A stretch of DNA of 64,000 nucleotides from Doryteuthis pealeii (lineage: Eukaryota > Mollusca > Cephalopoda > Myopsida > Loliginidae). Each line of letters starts with the position of its first letter. The stretch's first letter is position 1. The notes under the pieces were generated by a model. That model was not told the origin of the DNA. It saw nothing but the letters and a program-made list of their open reading frames with translations, and did no database searches. The position numbers and the translations under genes are program-made. The stretch lies in the NCBI GenBank assembly GCA_023376005.1, contig CM042157.1, positions 93,113,660 to 93,177,659 of the forward strand, written 5' to 3'. Below, piece by piece: positions 46,320 to 55,733 of the stretch.

Positions 46320-46371
<52 letters not shown>
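46005..46371. mobile_element. Palindromic element bordered by (TA)n, copy 1
   Basis: Arms of about 85 bp (46103-46188 and 46244-46325) are inverted copies. They include GGTTTTACATATCTATTTAT and CACAACCATTTTGGTTTCAT. (TA)n lies on both sides (45965-46004 and 46324-46371). The sequence before the left arm (GTGTGGGATTGTCACTGTTT) recurs at 50.03 kb. Minus-strand hammerhead-like motif at 46167-46208. Confidence 0.75.
46167..46208 (-). ncRNA. Hammerhead-like motif, variant class, in a palindromic element
   Basis: Minus strand: stem I UCAC (46208-46205) with GUGA (46170-46167); CUGAUGA (46204-46198); stem II UGU/GCA-type pairs with flanking U-U; GAAA (46185-46182); stem III ACCA/UGGU around AAA (46182-46172). 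The helix order and core strings are those of a type I hammerhead. The usual G-C pair closing stem II next to the core is replaced by U-U, which makes activity uncertain. Confidence 0.4.
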
Positions 46372-46374
<3 letters not shown>

Positions 46375-46375
46375 A

Positions 46376-46590
46376 TAAAGTCTGAGGAGTGGCCTATTGT
46401 CGGTATCATCCGTACAGAGAGGGAGTCTATCCCCTTTCCGCTTGCGCTAGACCCGGGAGATTGCTTTGCTGAGGTGGGGCCCTACACCCACCGTCGGCTC
46501 CCAGATACTTTACCGCACAGGTCCGATTGATTAAGCTGTGCTACCCATGCGCTGAGTCGGGGAGGACGGTACGATGCTCTATCGACTGTG
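46376..46590 (-). mobile_element. tRNA-derived SINE, family S1
   Basis: Inverted relative of 23844-24107. Shared are CAATCTCCCGGGTCTAGCGC-like, GACTCAGCGCATGGGTAGC and the tRNA-like head. It directly abuts the (TA)n at 46371. Confidence 0.7.
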
Positions 46591-46714
46591 TAGTAATCAC
46601 TGCGTGTATTCAATTCAATTACAAATCAACTTTGTATTCAGAATAATTTCCCATTTGGAAAGCTGGACACGTTAATCTTAAGAGGAACCAATGCTAAAAG
46701 TTTTCATCTGACAT

Positions 46715-46718
<4 letters not shown>

Positions 46719-46771
<53 letters not shown>

Positions 46772-46850
46772 CATACATACATACATACAGACGGACGGAC
46801 GGACAGTCAGAAACAGATAGACAGACAGACAGGCCAACAAAGACCGACAA
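46719..46850. repeat. (GA)n, (CATA)n and (GGAC)n microsatellites
   Basis: About 50 bp of GA, then CATACATA, then GGACGGAC and GACAGACA units. Confidence 0.95.
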
Positions 46851-47413
46851 AGACATAGGAACAGAGCTACTGTTACAGTTCCACACTGAATGATAAAGAA
46901 CTAATACAGATTAGATCATCTTAATTCGTGGGTCGAATCAGGTCTTTTTTATTTAACCCTTTTGGTGAGGAAAGCAACAACTCGAGTCGGCAAATACGTG
47001 AGGGTGAGATATAATCCTTGTTCACATTACTTAAGAACTTTGTATTTTGTACGATATATCACCCAGAAGTGTCTCTTGTTCAATATACCCGACCCTAAAA
47101 TTAAAAAAAAATCTATTCTATACTTATAAAACTTTAGTAAAACAGTCGTTTTTAGAAATATCAGTAAATGAAAAGTTATCTTATGCGATATACCCTGGTG
47201 TATTGATTTGTTTACTTTTGAGATTTACAAATGCTGGATATTTTTAAGTAGAATTTCAATGCTATTTCTATGTATATTTCAATTTTTAAATATCTTTGAA
47301 TATAAATTAAATCTTCATAAATAAAGTTTGTTTCTTTATATTATCTTTGAAGCATTGTGTGTATGTGTAATATAAAGATTTTGAAGGCAATTTACAATGC
47401 AATATGTGTTGAA

Positions 47414-48018
47414 TTTATTTAACTTTTTTTTTTCAAAACTAAATATTTTCGGAAGTAAAATTCCATCCTCAGAGTTATTGAAAGTACTAGGTGTTTTTTT
47501 TATAGTACTTATCCCACGGCGATATTGTAATCATCTGTTGTTTAAGAAGTTGAGGAACGCCGTATATTTGAAAAATTTTTCCGTGATGTTAAATCGGCTA
47601 ATTCCGTGATGTTAACGCGGCTCGGCTGCTCCCGCGTGTGGAAATTGTTCGAAATTCTTTTAATTTTTACTATAAATATAGCCTTGCTCGGCATAGTGAA
47701 ATAAAGTTTGTTTCTGTTGTGATGTTAGTCCCAACAGTAAAAAGAAGTCAAGTCGAGATAGGGTAAAATAAGACAAGTGTATTTACAATCAATGGTACAT
47801 GTACGACTAGCTTGTCGTTAACGGGAACAGTTCTACCATTCCACTCGGTGTCTCACTATTTATAGTGAGAACCGGTGCATGTTCTCCACTGTAGGAACGG
47901 CCGGTACAACAGTTTCTTTATAGTATCTTTGAAGCATTGTGTGTATGTGTGAGGATCTCTGAGGATGGAATTTTACTTCCGAAAATATTTAGTTTTGAAA
48001 AAAAAAAAAGTTAAATAA
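47414..48018. mobile_element. Inverted-repeat element, 60-bp arms
   Basis: 47414-47474 and 47957-48018 are inverted copies that differ mainly in poly-T length (landmark AAATATTTTCGGAAGTAAAA). A direct repeat, ATCTTTGAAGCATTGTGTGT, lies left of the element (47343) and again just inside its right arm (47925), which points to a rearranged or partly duplicated insertion. Confidence 0.65.
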
Positions 48019-48345
48019 CAAGGGCATCTCATCGTGGTGTAATAGTTAGCGAGCCCTTCTCAAAGATCCTTTATTATGGAATACAAAGTTGGGTGCTCCA
48101 GACTTTGTGTCACATTCGAACGAGTAAGCTACCGAATGTTGTTTAGTATTATCATTGTCACTCCAATATTTTTTATTATCTAGACTCCAGTCATAGGCGT
48201 CCCGTCGTCGTATAATGATTAGCAAGCTAGTCTCGCATATGTTGCATGTTCTCAATATTTCACCAAACTGAAACCACAGATTTTCGAGAACAAGAAATAA
48301 TCATAAGAAATCAGATTAACGGTATCATCATCATCATCATGACGC

Positions 48346-49122
48346 TCAGTTTGCACGGATATCGATGACGATCTCTCGCCAACCTTCCCTATCATTCATC
48401 GACTCTGGGAGCTCCTCCGCGCAGCAGCCAGCATCCTTACATAGTTGGTCAATGTAGGTTCTGGCTGGGCGGCCCACATTAGCGTGCCCATGTGCTGGCT
48501 TCCACAGTAGTACGTCGCTTAAGATCTCGTCCTTGCTTCTCCAGCAGTGTCCTGCATGCCTAGCCCGTCTTATTCGTATGGTTTGTGAGATGGAGGGTAG
48601 GTGGCCATACAGTTGCTTCTTTGTGGGGTGCTGCTTCCACGACTTATTCAGGACCGCTCGCAGCATTCTTGTGCAGCTCCCATCTAGCTTATTATCGAGG
48701 CGCTTCGTTAGGGTCCAGGTGGTACAGCCATACAGTAGTACCAACACAACCACAGACTGGAAGAATCGTCTCCATATGACTGATAATTTGTTGGTGGCCA
48801 ACCATGCCTTTCCTATTCGAGTGTTAACATCGCTTTCTGTGGATGAAATATTACTACCTAGGTATGTGAATTTTTCTACTGACTTAAGAGGCTTACCGTC
48901 AAGTGTGGAGATGTCTCCTTGCTTTTTGAAGCTCATGAACTCAGTTTTATCAGAGTTCACGTAGAGGCCGATGTTCTTTGCTGCCTTCTCCAGGCTGTGT
49001 AGAAGTGCCTCAGTCTGTGCCGGTGTATCTGCAAGAAGTGCGAGGTCATCAGCATAGTCTACATCTGTGACAGTTTGTGCGGGGTATCGCCTGCTTCTTG
49101 CCTTTAACGGTATATGATGGTT
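48346..49122 (-). CDS. Non-LTR retrotransposon reverse transcriptase, C-terminal part, open frame
   Basis: One uninterrupted minus-strand frame of 258 codons runs from 49122 (just after a TAA) to a stop at 48346. It reads PLKARSRRYPAQTVTDVDYA, then the YADD catalytic box in DYADDLALLADTPAQT, NIGLYVNSDKTEFMSFKKQG, KFTYLGSNISSTESDVNTRI, VLLYGCTTWTLTKRLDNKLD, HAGHCWRSKDEILSDVLLWK and GRPARTYIDQLCKDAGCC. Compared with the 34-kb copy it lacks about ten residues (SDLTDKLK region) without losing frame. Only the C-terminal half of the polymerase is present; the upstream part and the endonuclease are absent, so the copy is 5'-truncated and not autonomous. The best ATG is at 48960 but is internal to the domain. 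Confidence 0.8.
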   Translation of the reverse strand, partial: NHHIPLKARSRRYPAQTVTDVDYADDLALLADTPAQTEALLHSLEKAAKNIGLYVNSDKTEFMSFKKQGDISTLDGKPLKSVEKFTYLGSNISSTESDVNTRIGKAWLATNKLSVIWRRFFQSVVVLVLLYGCTTWTLTKRLDNKLDGSCTRMLRAVLNKSWKQHPTKKQLYGHLPSISQTIRIRRARHAGHCWRSKDEILSDVLLWKPAHGHANVGRPARTYIDQLCKDAGCCAEELPESMNDREGWREIVIDIRAN

Positions 49123-49129
49123 TTAAGTC

Positions 49130-49255
49130 AAAGTAAAGTCGTTGGAGTGGCCTACAGTCAATATCAGCTAGACAGCGAGAGAGTATATCCCCTTTTCACT
49201 AGTGCTAGACCAAGGAGATTGTTTTGGGCATCTGAGGCGTAGCACCACACCTACC
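49130..49255 (-). repeat. SINE S1 fragment
   Basis: Inverted 3' part of SINE S1: TGGTCTAGCACTAGTGAAAA on the minus strand and the preceding gene-conserved block. It abuts the truncated 5' border of the reverse transcriptase copy. Confidence 0.6.
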
Positions 49256-49599
49256 ATCATGAACTGCTCAACCACCAGAGTTCCGTCCTTAAGCATCACG
49301 GGCCACAACCCACGGCGAAGAAGTGGCCCCATTGAGAGGGTCTTCCTCTTGTTATCATCTTGCAACACCATCTGGTTAAAATGAGACCTTCCGATTATCT
49401 GGTGTTGCTTATCCACCGAAATCTTATTGCTTATGAGTGTCCTCACCTCAGCTAAATAATGGACCATTCCATTTGTATTATCGGTATAGTAGTAATTGCT
49501 AAAGTCCCATCTATGGGTTGAATAGATAAAAAACTGGATTTTAACAAATCTGTTTAAAAAACGAGTTTTGAAAAAAATTGAATACCCAACAAGAATGAA

Positions 49600-49695
49600 T
49601 AAAACAAAAACGTCTTTGGCCTAACATAATCCAACATGGGTTGACACGCCTTAAAATCCTTTGATCCAACCAACCAACTAACAAACACCCAGAAA
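49600..49695 (+). repeat. LINE 3' tail fragment
   Basis: CCTAACATAATCCAACATGG GTTGACACGCC is related to the 3' tail of the LINE fragment at 43680-43740. The end is rich in AACC/AACA units. Confidence 0.5.
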
Positions 49696-49906
49696 AAAAC
49701 GAAGCTAGTCGTGGAAAGTCAACAATCACAAATCTCCTGATTATGTGTTAGCGAAGAGATCCGTTAATAAAAGTGTAGTGATTGTCTGCCCTTGCTGAGA
49801 TCGACTTGGGGTGGGTGGAGGGGGTTATATTCCCCTGCCGTGAGGATTTGACCCTGAGTATTTAAACAGCCCGGGTCTCTCTCTTTGCTCTGGCATCCAC
49901 AAAGAT

Positions 49907-49979
49907 GTACTAGACGAGTGGTGTCTCTGTCCATTAAGGTGGAGTGCCTTGATGGACAGTGACACCACTCGTCCTGTAC
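49907..49979. repeat. 28-bp inverted repeat with 17-bp spacer
   Basis: Left 49907-49934 contains GACGAGTGGTGTC and CTGTCCAT. Right 49952-49979 is the reverse complement with three mismatches. It lies 10 bp before the (TA)n that starts the next element. Confidence 0.75.
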
Positions 49980-49986
49980 GTCCAAG

Positions 49987-49988
<2 letters not shown>

Positions 49989-50033
<45 letters not shown>

Positions 50034-50351
50034 TGAGATGGTCACTGTTTCAGCTTTTGCTGGAATGGTGTACCAAAATGCAGTATTATTGGTAGAGTGA
50101 TCAATATAAAATAGAGATGTTATATAATATAATAAGATAAATATATAAAGGTTTTACATATCTATTTATTAGGTGACAAAGGAACATTCACAACCGTATT
50201 GGTTTCATGCGATGCAATCATCAGGTGAAGATGTTTCAGACATTTGAAACATCTTCACCTGATGATTGCATCGCATGAAACCAATATGGTTGTGAATGCT
50301 CCTTTGTCACCTAATAAATAGATATGTAAAACCTTTATATATTTGTCTTAT

Positions 50352-50411
<60 letters not shown>
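49989..50411. mobile_element. Palindromic element bordered by (TA)n, copy 2
   Basis: Near-perfect inverted repeat with arms of about 115 bp (about 50118-50232 and 50242-50355), joined through GATGTTTCAGACATTTGAAA. TA arrays lie on both sides. It is related to copy 1 at 46 kb. Because it is palindromic, the hammerhead-like core can be transcribed from either strand (+ at 50254-50296; minus at about 50229-50186). The right (TA)n runs directly into a mariner fragment. Confidence 0.8.
50254..50296 (+). ncRNA. Hammerhead-like motif, variant class, in a palindromic element
   Basis: Stem I UUCAC (50254-50258) pairs with GUGAA (50292-50296). CUGAUGA lies at 50259-50265. Stem II is UGC/GCA around AUC with flanking U-U (50266-50276), followed by GAAA (50277-50280). 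Stem III is ACCA/UGGU around AUA (50280-50290), and the cleavage-site base is U50291. Compared with 46 kb, stem II has C-G in place of U-G and stem I is one pair longer, so the fold is kept while the sequence drifts. The U-U in place of G-C beside the core leaves activity uncertain. Confidence 0.45.
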
Positions 50412-50414
<3 letters not shown>

Positions 50415-50661
50415 CTACACTACAGATCCGCATGCTCCATACTCAGTAGATTTAGCGCCTTCAGACTATCATTTGTTCGGCCCCCTGGAAGAGGATTTGA
50501 GAGGCAAAGATTATTCCAGTGACGAGGTAGTGAAATCTGTAGTAAAGAAGTGGCTCGAAGAACAGTCAAAAACATTTTACGGGACAGGGATACATGCTCT
50601 CATTCAAAGGGGGAACATTGCTATGGAGAGAAACAGTGACTGTGTAGAAGTAGACATGTGA
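50412..50661 (+). pseudogene. Mariner-like transposase, C-terminal fragment
   Basis: An open frame reads DPHAPYSVDLAPSDYHLFGP, then LEEDLRGKDYSSDEVVKSVV, KKWLEEQSKTFYGTGIHALI and QRGNIAMERNSDCVEVDM before a stop. YSxDLAPSDYHLF is the third catalytic Asp block of mariner (D,D34D) transposases. The N-terminal DNA-binding region and the first two Asp are missing, because the frame is fused to the (TA)n of the neighbouring palindromic element. The 3' UTR matches the 26.4-kb relic. Confidence 0.85.
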
Positions 50662-51308
50662 TCCACAGAGGACCAGCTTTATTTTGATGTATGATACATG
50701 TTCCTGTATTGGTAATTATACCTGTCCTAAACAAAATGACATTTTTGACTCACCCATGTATAAATTTATACTAAATCATCTAAAAATTCTATTTAGTTTA
50801 ATGACACAATATTCATGTCAAAATATTCCTTAGTTCTAGGATTGAGTTATGTTTGTAAAAACAATAACATTTTAATTGGTTCTAATTAGTCGTAATTTTC
50901 AATTAAGTCAAAAACTGACCCTTCTCTCACTCAAATTCAGCCTGTCACTTTTCCCATCTTTATATATATCTTGATTACCTCCTCGTTATATATGCTAGTT
51001 TATATATGTGAATGTAAAGAGAGTGATTTAGAGAGTGCGAAATGTATTTGTATGCTAAGTTTCACAAGCAGCTAGCCCGGTCAACATCTTAGCTCTTAAT
51101 AAATCTAAATTAGGTCAAACGTTCCCTTTCTTTGTAATCTTACAAAATGATTTTAATGGTTTTTTTTTTTTTGGTTTTTTTCTTTTTAATTCTCTGGCCG
51201 TATTAAAAAAAAATTCGCTTTGCAAACTCACTTTTTCCTAAGTTTTTCTGGTATTGGAGAATTGAAAATAAACTGCTCGATTACAGGTGCAAAAGTTGTA
51301 TTTATTTG

Positions 51309-51481
51309 TTATAGAGTAAAATACATTTATGGTGAGATTGTTACCATTGGTTTCAAAGCCTCTTATGTTCAAGACAACTCGCATATTCTTTCATGGGCGC
51401 GTTGTTTTGACGATAAGTTGCAAACACGTTGCTTTGAAACCAATGGTAACAATCACAACTTGAATGTATTGTACTCTATAA
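51309..51481. mobile_element. Hairpin element with 51-bp arms
   Basis: 51309-51359 and 51431-51481 are inverted copies with about six mismatches. They share GATTGTTACCATTGGTTTCA and end in TATAGAGTA/TACTCTATA. The spacer is 71 bp. Superfamily unknown. Confidence 0.7.
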
Positions 51482-51806
51482 CATATAGTTGTGTTGGCGC
51501 CCTTCCGTCTGCTAAAGACGATGGTGTAGTATCCATTTTTTTGGTTAGCTGCACCTGCGCTAGTGACTGAACATACCTATTTTTGAATGGCAATCTCTGA
51601 TGCAGTGACAGCAAACAAACATTGATGCTTGTTGGAGTTATTGTCTCTCCTTTCTTCTGGCTCTCTTTTCTGTGGCGGCTTCTTTCCTCTCATTTCACTC
51701 TTTTCGTCTCTTGTTTGACCAGGAGGTGCCAGGCCACTCGGTTTTCTGCACCAACCTCCCATGTGTTGGGGTTTATGTGGCATGACTTCATGTCCTTATT
51801 GCAGAC

Positions 51807-51808
<2 letters not shown>

Positions 51809-51880
<72 letters not shown>
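51809..51880. repeat. (CT)n-(TA)n microsatellite
   Basis: A CT run directly followed by a TA run, next to the 3' end of the inverted hammerhead SINE. Confidence 0.95.
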
Positions 51881-51881
<1 letters not shown>

Positions 51882-51889
51882 GTAGATAA

Positions 51890-52200
51890 ACTTTCTGTTT
51901 GAGATGGCGATAGCTGACAAATTTTGGGAGATTATATGCTTAATTAAAGTCATATCTAATTTGAGAATTAATTAGTTATGATTAAATGAATTAGGCGTGC
52001 ATATCGGTTTAAATGTAAGGCGTAAACAAATCGAGAAAAAGTCAATGTGTGTATGTACATTTCAGCCTATTAGGCCTCATCAGCAGAGTTATAGACAGGG
52101 CAGTGCTTTGTGTGTGATTCTAACCCTACCTGCCAGGCGGAGTGTCTCAGAGTCGACGCCAAACCATGTGCTCTCATTTTAAGAGCCTAGTGTAAGGTTA
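51890..52200 (-). mobile_element. tRNA-derived SINE carrying a hammerhead, inverted copy
   Basis: On the minus strand, GGTAGGGTTAGAATCACACA (B-box region, about 52130-52112) leads to a hammerhead core at 52088-52047. Then come TCGATTTGTTTACGCC and the tail TTAATTAAGCATATAATC. The order is the same as in the 45.2-kb copy. Confidence 0.65.
52047..52088 (-). ncRNA. Hammerhead ribozyme, partly degenerate
   Basis: Minus strand: CUGAUGA (52083-52077), stem II GGCC/GGCU around UAAUA (closing pair G-U), GAAA (52063-52060), stem III AUG/CAU with UA loop. Stem I has one C-C mismatch. The core is intact; cleavage would be weaker than in the 45.2-kb copy. Confidence 0.5.
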
Positions 52201-53040
52201 TGGTGTGTCGCGTGTCCTACAAGTGCACACTGTGGGTGCACTATGAAACTTATACACGTTACGAGAGGCGACGTGCTGGTTTGTTTCTTCGTACGGGCGC
52301 AACACACAACTTTGGGTTTTTGTTTATCAATACGACTCTCTTGTAGGAATCAGCTATTTTCATATCTTTGAATGGTTCAATTCACTCTAGACTTGTCTTG
52401 CGTGTGTCTCTGGCTCCCCCAAAAACAGCTTCTTTTATTGTTGCACACAATATCAAACCTCTAATCCCATTATGCATGGGTAGCATGGCTTGACAAGCCT
52501 CTGCAAACACTGAAATGGCTGATAGAGTCTGGTGATTTTGGCAAATTTTTGTTAATTGCTGTTTTCAATACAGGAGGGTGCTAGATAAAGCATATCATGT
52601 TACACCGAGCCAACTGGATGAGATTCTGAACTTCTATCTCTTTACTGGCTTTTTTTTTAAATATCTATTTACACTCTGGCATTATATATCCTCTGCCATC
52701 TTCTTTGATAAGGGTTGTTTCTCTGAAATATGTGAATAGAACACATGCTTTAAAATGTCATACCCAACTTATTACCTTCAGTCAAAGTCAGCCTTTATCC
52801 AAAAGGCCGAGATTCTTCCTCTTTTTCGTGGTCAGCAAGTATCATGTTACCGTGTCACTGAAATGGCTAATTGCCTTATCTTGACGTATTATCTTTGCGT
52901 ATCGGTCGAGTCCTACTATACTATAGTTACGGAAAATCAATACCATAATATTTTATTAATGATTTGAAATCTACTCTGCTATTTTAGCATTGAGAACCTT
53001 TATATGCTAAAACTTTTCATATTCAGTCTCCATTATATAT
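52201..53040. other. No gene recognised
   Basis: Ordinary non-coding sequence ending in (TA)n at 53033-53049; no repeat partner noticed. Confidence 0.4.
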
Positions 53041-53049
53041 ATATATATA

Positions 53050-53697
53050 TCTTATTATAATGGAGATTGTGGGGTTGACTGTCTGTAACCGAAACTATAT
53101 TACTATACAAGTCACAATTCCCTTTGTTATTTACATCACATTCTCCATGATTTTATTTTTATTTAAACCTCAATTATTAATAAAATTGTTTTACATTATT
53201 AATACTGTTGACCATATCTATATACTAATAACATGCAATTGTATTTATATATACAAGAAAATAGCGGTTTACAGTGTGAACGGGAAGGCTAATTTGCATA
53301 TTGATATTAAAAATTTGATTTTAATAAATACATGCTTAGTATTATTGCTTTCTAATTGTTTAGTTTTATCTTAAGGGATAAGAGCAAAAATCTCGGGGAT
53401 AAATCTTAAAAGAAATCCATTAACAAGAAGAAATAACTGTAATATTATTCTTTACTTCCTATTTTAACTAAATAGTTAAAATAGGAAAATTTACCAATGA
53501 AAGACGGGAATAATGGAAAATGATGGAAGAGTTAGTCTCAAAGTTGTTCTATTTTTCAATCATACCCCCTCTGTTCCAAATCTTTTTATCTGCATTCTTA
53601 TTCAGTTCCATTAGCCTTTCTAATTTAATATGATTTTTTATATTAAAACTTAAATACTTGCACCCGGAGGGTGCATATATTTGCTAGTGTATACTAA
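53050..53697 (+). mobile_element. Non-autonomous Helitron, family A
   Basis: It starts TCTTATTATAATGGAGATTG after A and ends with GCACCCGGAGGGTGC (53660-53674), a spacer and CTAG (53694-53697) before T. It is collinear with 15017-15699. An internal perfect 15-bp inverted repeat (TCCTATTTTAACTA arms, about 53457-53490) corresponds to a differently spelled palindrome in the 15-kb copy. Confidence 0.85.
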
Positions 53698-54275
53698 TGT
53701 TTCAATAATTTCAGCCTCAATATTAAAATACTGTGACAAATTCAATCTAAAAAAATCTCAAGCCAAGCTAATCAATCAAAATACGATAATTTTTATTTAG
53801 AAGTTGAATTTAATTAAAAATTCAAACTTTGTTTTATTTGTATGGAATTGGTAAGTAATAGATATCTGACGACATGTAGACAAGTTTAAAAAAGGTAATT
53901 GACAATTAAAGAGGTGACTTAAAACAATTCTTCACAAACACAATAGACTGATAAAAATACATACCAATTATTAATTGCTGATCATTAAAGAACGAACAAA
54001 ATTACCTTTTCTGGTGTTTTTGTGCGTCGTCGAAGCTTCTTTTTCGGGTATGATTTCTGTTTACCAGTTGTACCATTTTTTGTTTTCTTTCTACTTTACT
54101 GTTTTTGCTTCAGAGCCAGATTCATTCATGGAATCTCTCGTAGTAATTTCTTTTTCGGGGTGGAAAGTGATGTTACAAAATTTTCTTCGTTTTTCAAATT
54201 ATGTATTCATTCAGTTTATTATTCTTGAGAGAGGGGAGGTCTTATCATATAGTGCTTCAAGTTTGGCTTCATTAA

Positions 54276-54500
54276 ACATCTCCGGGTATAATAAATTTCG
54301 TCCAGTCGATAAAAGTATTAAACACGACGTTCTACACCTCAGCAACATCAGACCCCTCCAGCCTGTTCGTTGCTCGACCCACTTCGTCTAAACCCGCGGC
54401 CTCAACTGACCCAGTCAATCCAGCCCAGGCCCTTAAATATAATTTTGTTAAGAATTCTCTAGAAAAGAAAAATGTTCTGGAATCAATAAGACCGTTGTAG
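54276..54500 (+). other. Possible coding fragment, 74 codons
   Basis: A + strand frame between TAA (54273) and TAG (54498) reads FYTSATSDPSSLFVARPTSS and KPAASTDPVNPAQALKYNFV before KNSLEKKNVLESIRPL. The Ala/Pro/Ser-rich then basic-helical style looks protein-like. There is no ATG, splice signal or family match that I can support. It may be an exon, a retroelement remnant or chance. Confidence 0.25.
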
Positions 54501-55348
54501 AATATTCCTCTAACTTCCACGGGCTTCCATTATATTCTATCACGTTCCAGGACCTCCGGACATGTGTCGCTCAGAGGTCACCCCAAACGTTTCGACTGTC
54601 AGATCAAAGGAACTCATGGTGACAAGTCTTGGATTTTAAGAAATCATTTGTACAATTTAGACTTTTGAATCCACATACCGTTGTTTTATTGCGAAATAAA
54701 AATGAGGATTTTATTATTTTCGCGCGCCCCATTTAAAGTCGCCCACATCACGTATCTAATTACGTTATACTAGCGGCCTTAACTAATTCAGAATACTAAG
54801 TCCGACTTCTTCACTGCTTTAGGGAGGGAAAAAAACTATATACGGTCGTAATCTCCCACCGCCACCTCGTGTGCTTATTTCGATATTTCTACATTAAAAA
54901 TCTTCAAAATGCTACTGTAATTACACAAAAAATAGTATCGCTGAAGTTTCTATGATAATATTCTTAACATTTTAAGCTGGAAAATAATACAAAAATATCA
55001 ACATCTACCTTCATTTGAAATTAGAGTAGACAATTTCTGTTGTACATCGACCATCAATTATGCAATAAACATTTTAAAGAATTTCAATTCTAATTACACA
55101 GATTTGCTTTTGAACAAATTTACTTTGCAATGTGAAAATTGCCCACCAGCTTCTCTTTCTCTTTCTCTTTCTCTTCTTCTTCTTTTTCCTCTTCTTCCTC
55201 TTCTTTCACTTCCTCTTTCGCTCTCTCGACACTCTGTTACTGAAGAACAAAAATGCAGTGCACTGTTCTGCCCAAAATAGGTCGCTTTTATAGTCAAATG
55301 AAAGTTGCAATGCACCATGGGTAGTCACCCATAATGCCTCGCAACCTC

Positions 55349-55357
55349 TATAAAAAG
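55349..55357 (+). promoter_or_regulatory. Possible alternative TATA box upstream of the EGF exon
   Basis: TATAAAAAG is followed about 140 bp later by a strong splice donor, CAG then GTAAGT (55501). The acceptor of the EGF exon is only 60 bp further on. A short untranslated first exon is conceivable but unproven. Confidence 0.3.
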
Positions 55358-55561
55358 TCCATTCTGCCCCCTCCAACTTCTTGACACTTCTTACTCTGAG
55401 TGGGCATAATGGCGTACCACATTCGTTCTTCCCCCAACCACATTCCTTTCCTTGCTAGGGACAGTTTCGCAGGCCAGGTATCGAGGACTCTTTGAGTCAG
55501 GTAAGTTCGACTCGTTACTACACAATGATTATTCTCATAATATTTTATTGTTTCATTTTAG

Positions 55562-55696
55562 GCGTATCGATTCATCCCAATGCAACATTATGCGCTAAAA
55601 ACATTTGCCTGAATGGAGGAATATGTGTAGTCGAAAGCGGCAATACATCTGTGTGCATTTGTGTTCCGAGATTCCATGGACCTAGGTGTGAAAACA
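55562..55696 (+). CDS. EGF-module exon of a secreted protein
   Basis: This 135-bp exon is bounded by TTTTAG (acceptor, 55556-55561) and GTGAGT (donor, 55697). It is phase 1 at both ends, the usual arrangement for EGF modules. Joined to exon 1 it reads VSIHPNATLCAKNICLNGG, ICVVESGNTSVCICV and PRFHGPRCENS. The six cysteines follow the EGF spacing, with C-x-C-x8-C at the end and the GG turn after the second cysteine. No calcium-binding DxxE start is seen. NAT and NTS are possible N-glycosylation sites. The frame is intact, unlike the two downstream EGF-type exons. A single EGF module behind a signal peptide suggests a small ligand-like or adhesive secreted protein; more modules may lie beyond the window. 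Confidence 0.75.
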
Positions 55697-55733
55697 GTGA
55701 GTATCATCAACCATTTGTTGTTGTTGTTGTTGT

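Noticed and set aside
46704..46886. Ser/Leu-repeat frame on the minus strand
   Set aside because: Translation of (GA)n and (GACA)n microsatellites.
55094..55318. Frame with a Glu/Arg repeat
   Set aside because: Low-complexity CT-rich tract (TTTCTC units) read on the opposite strand.
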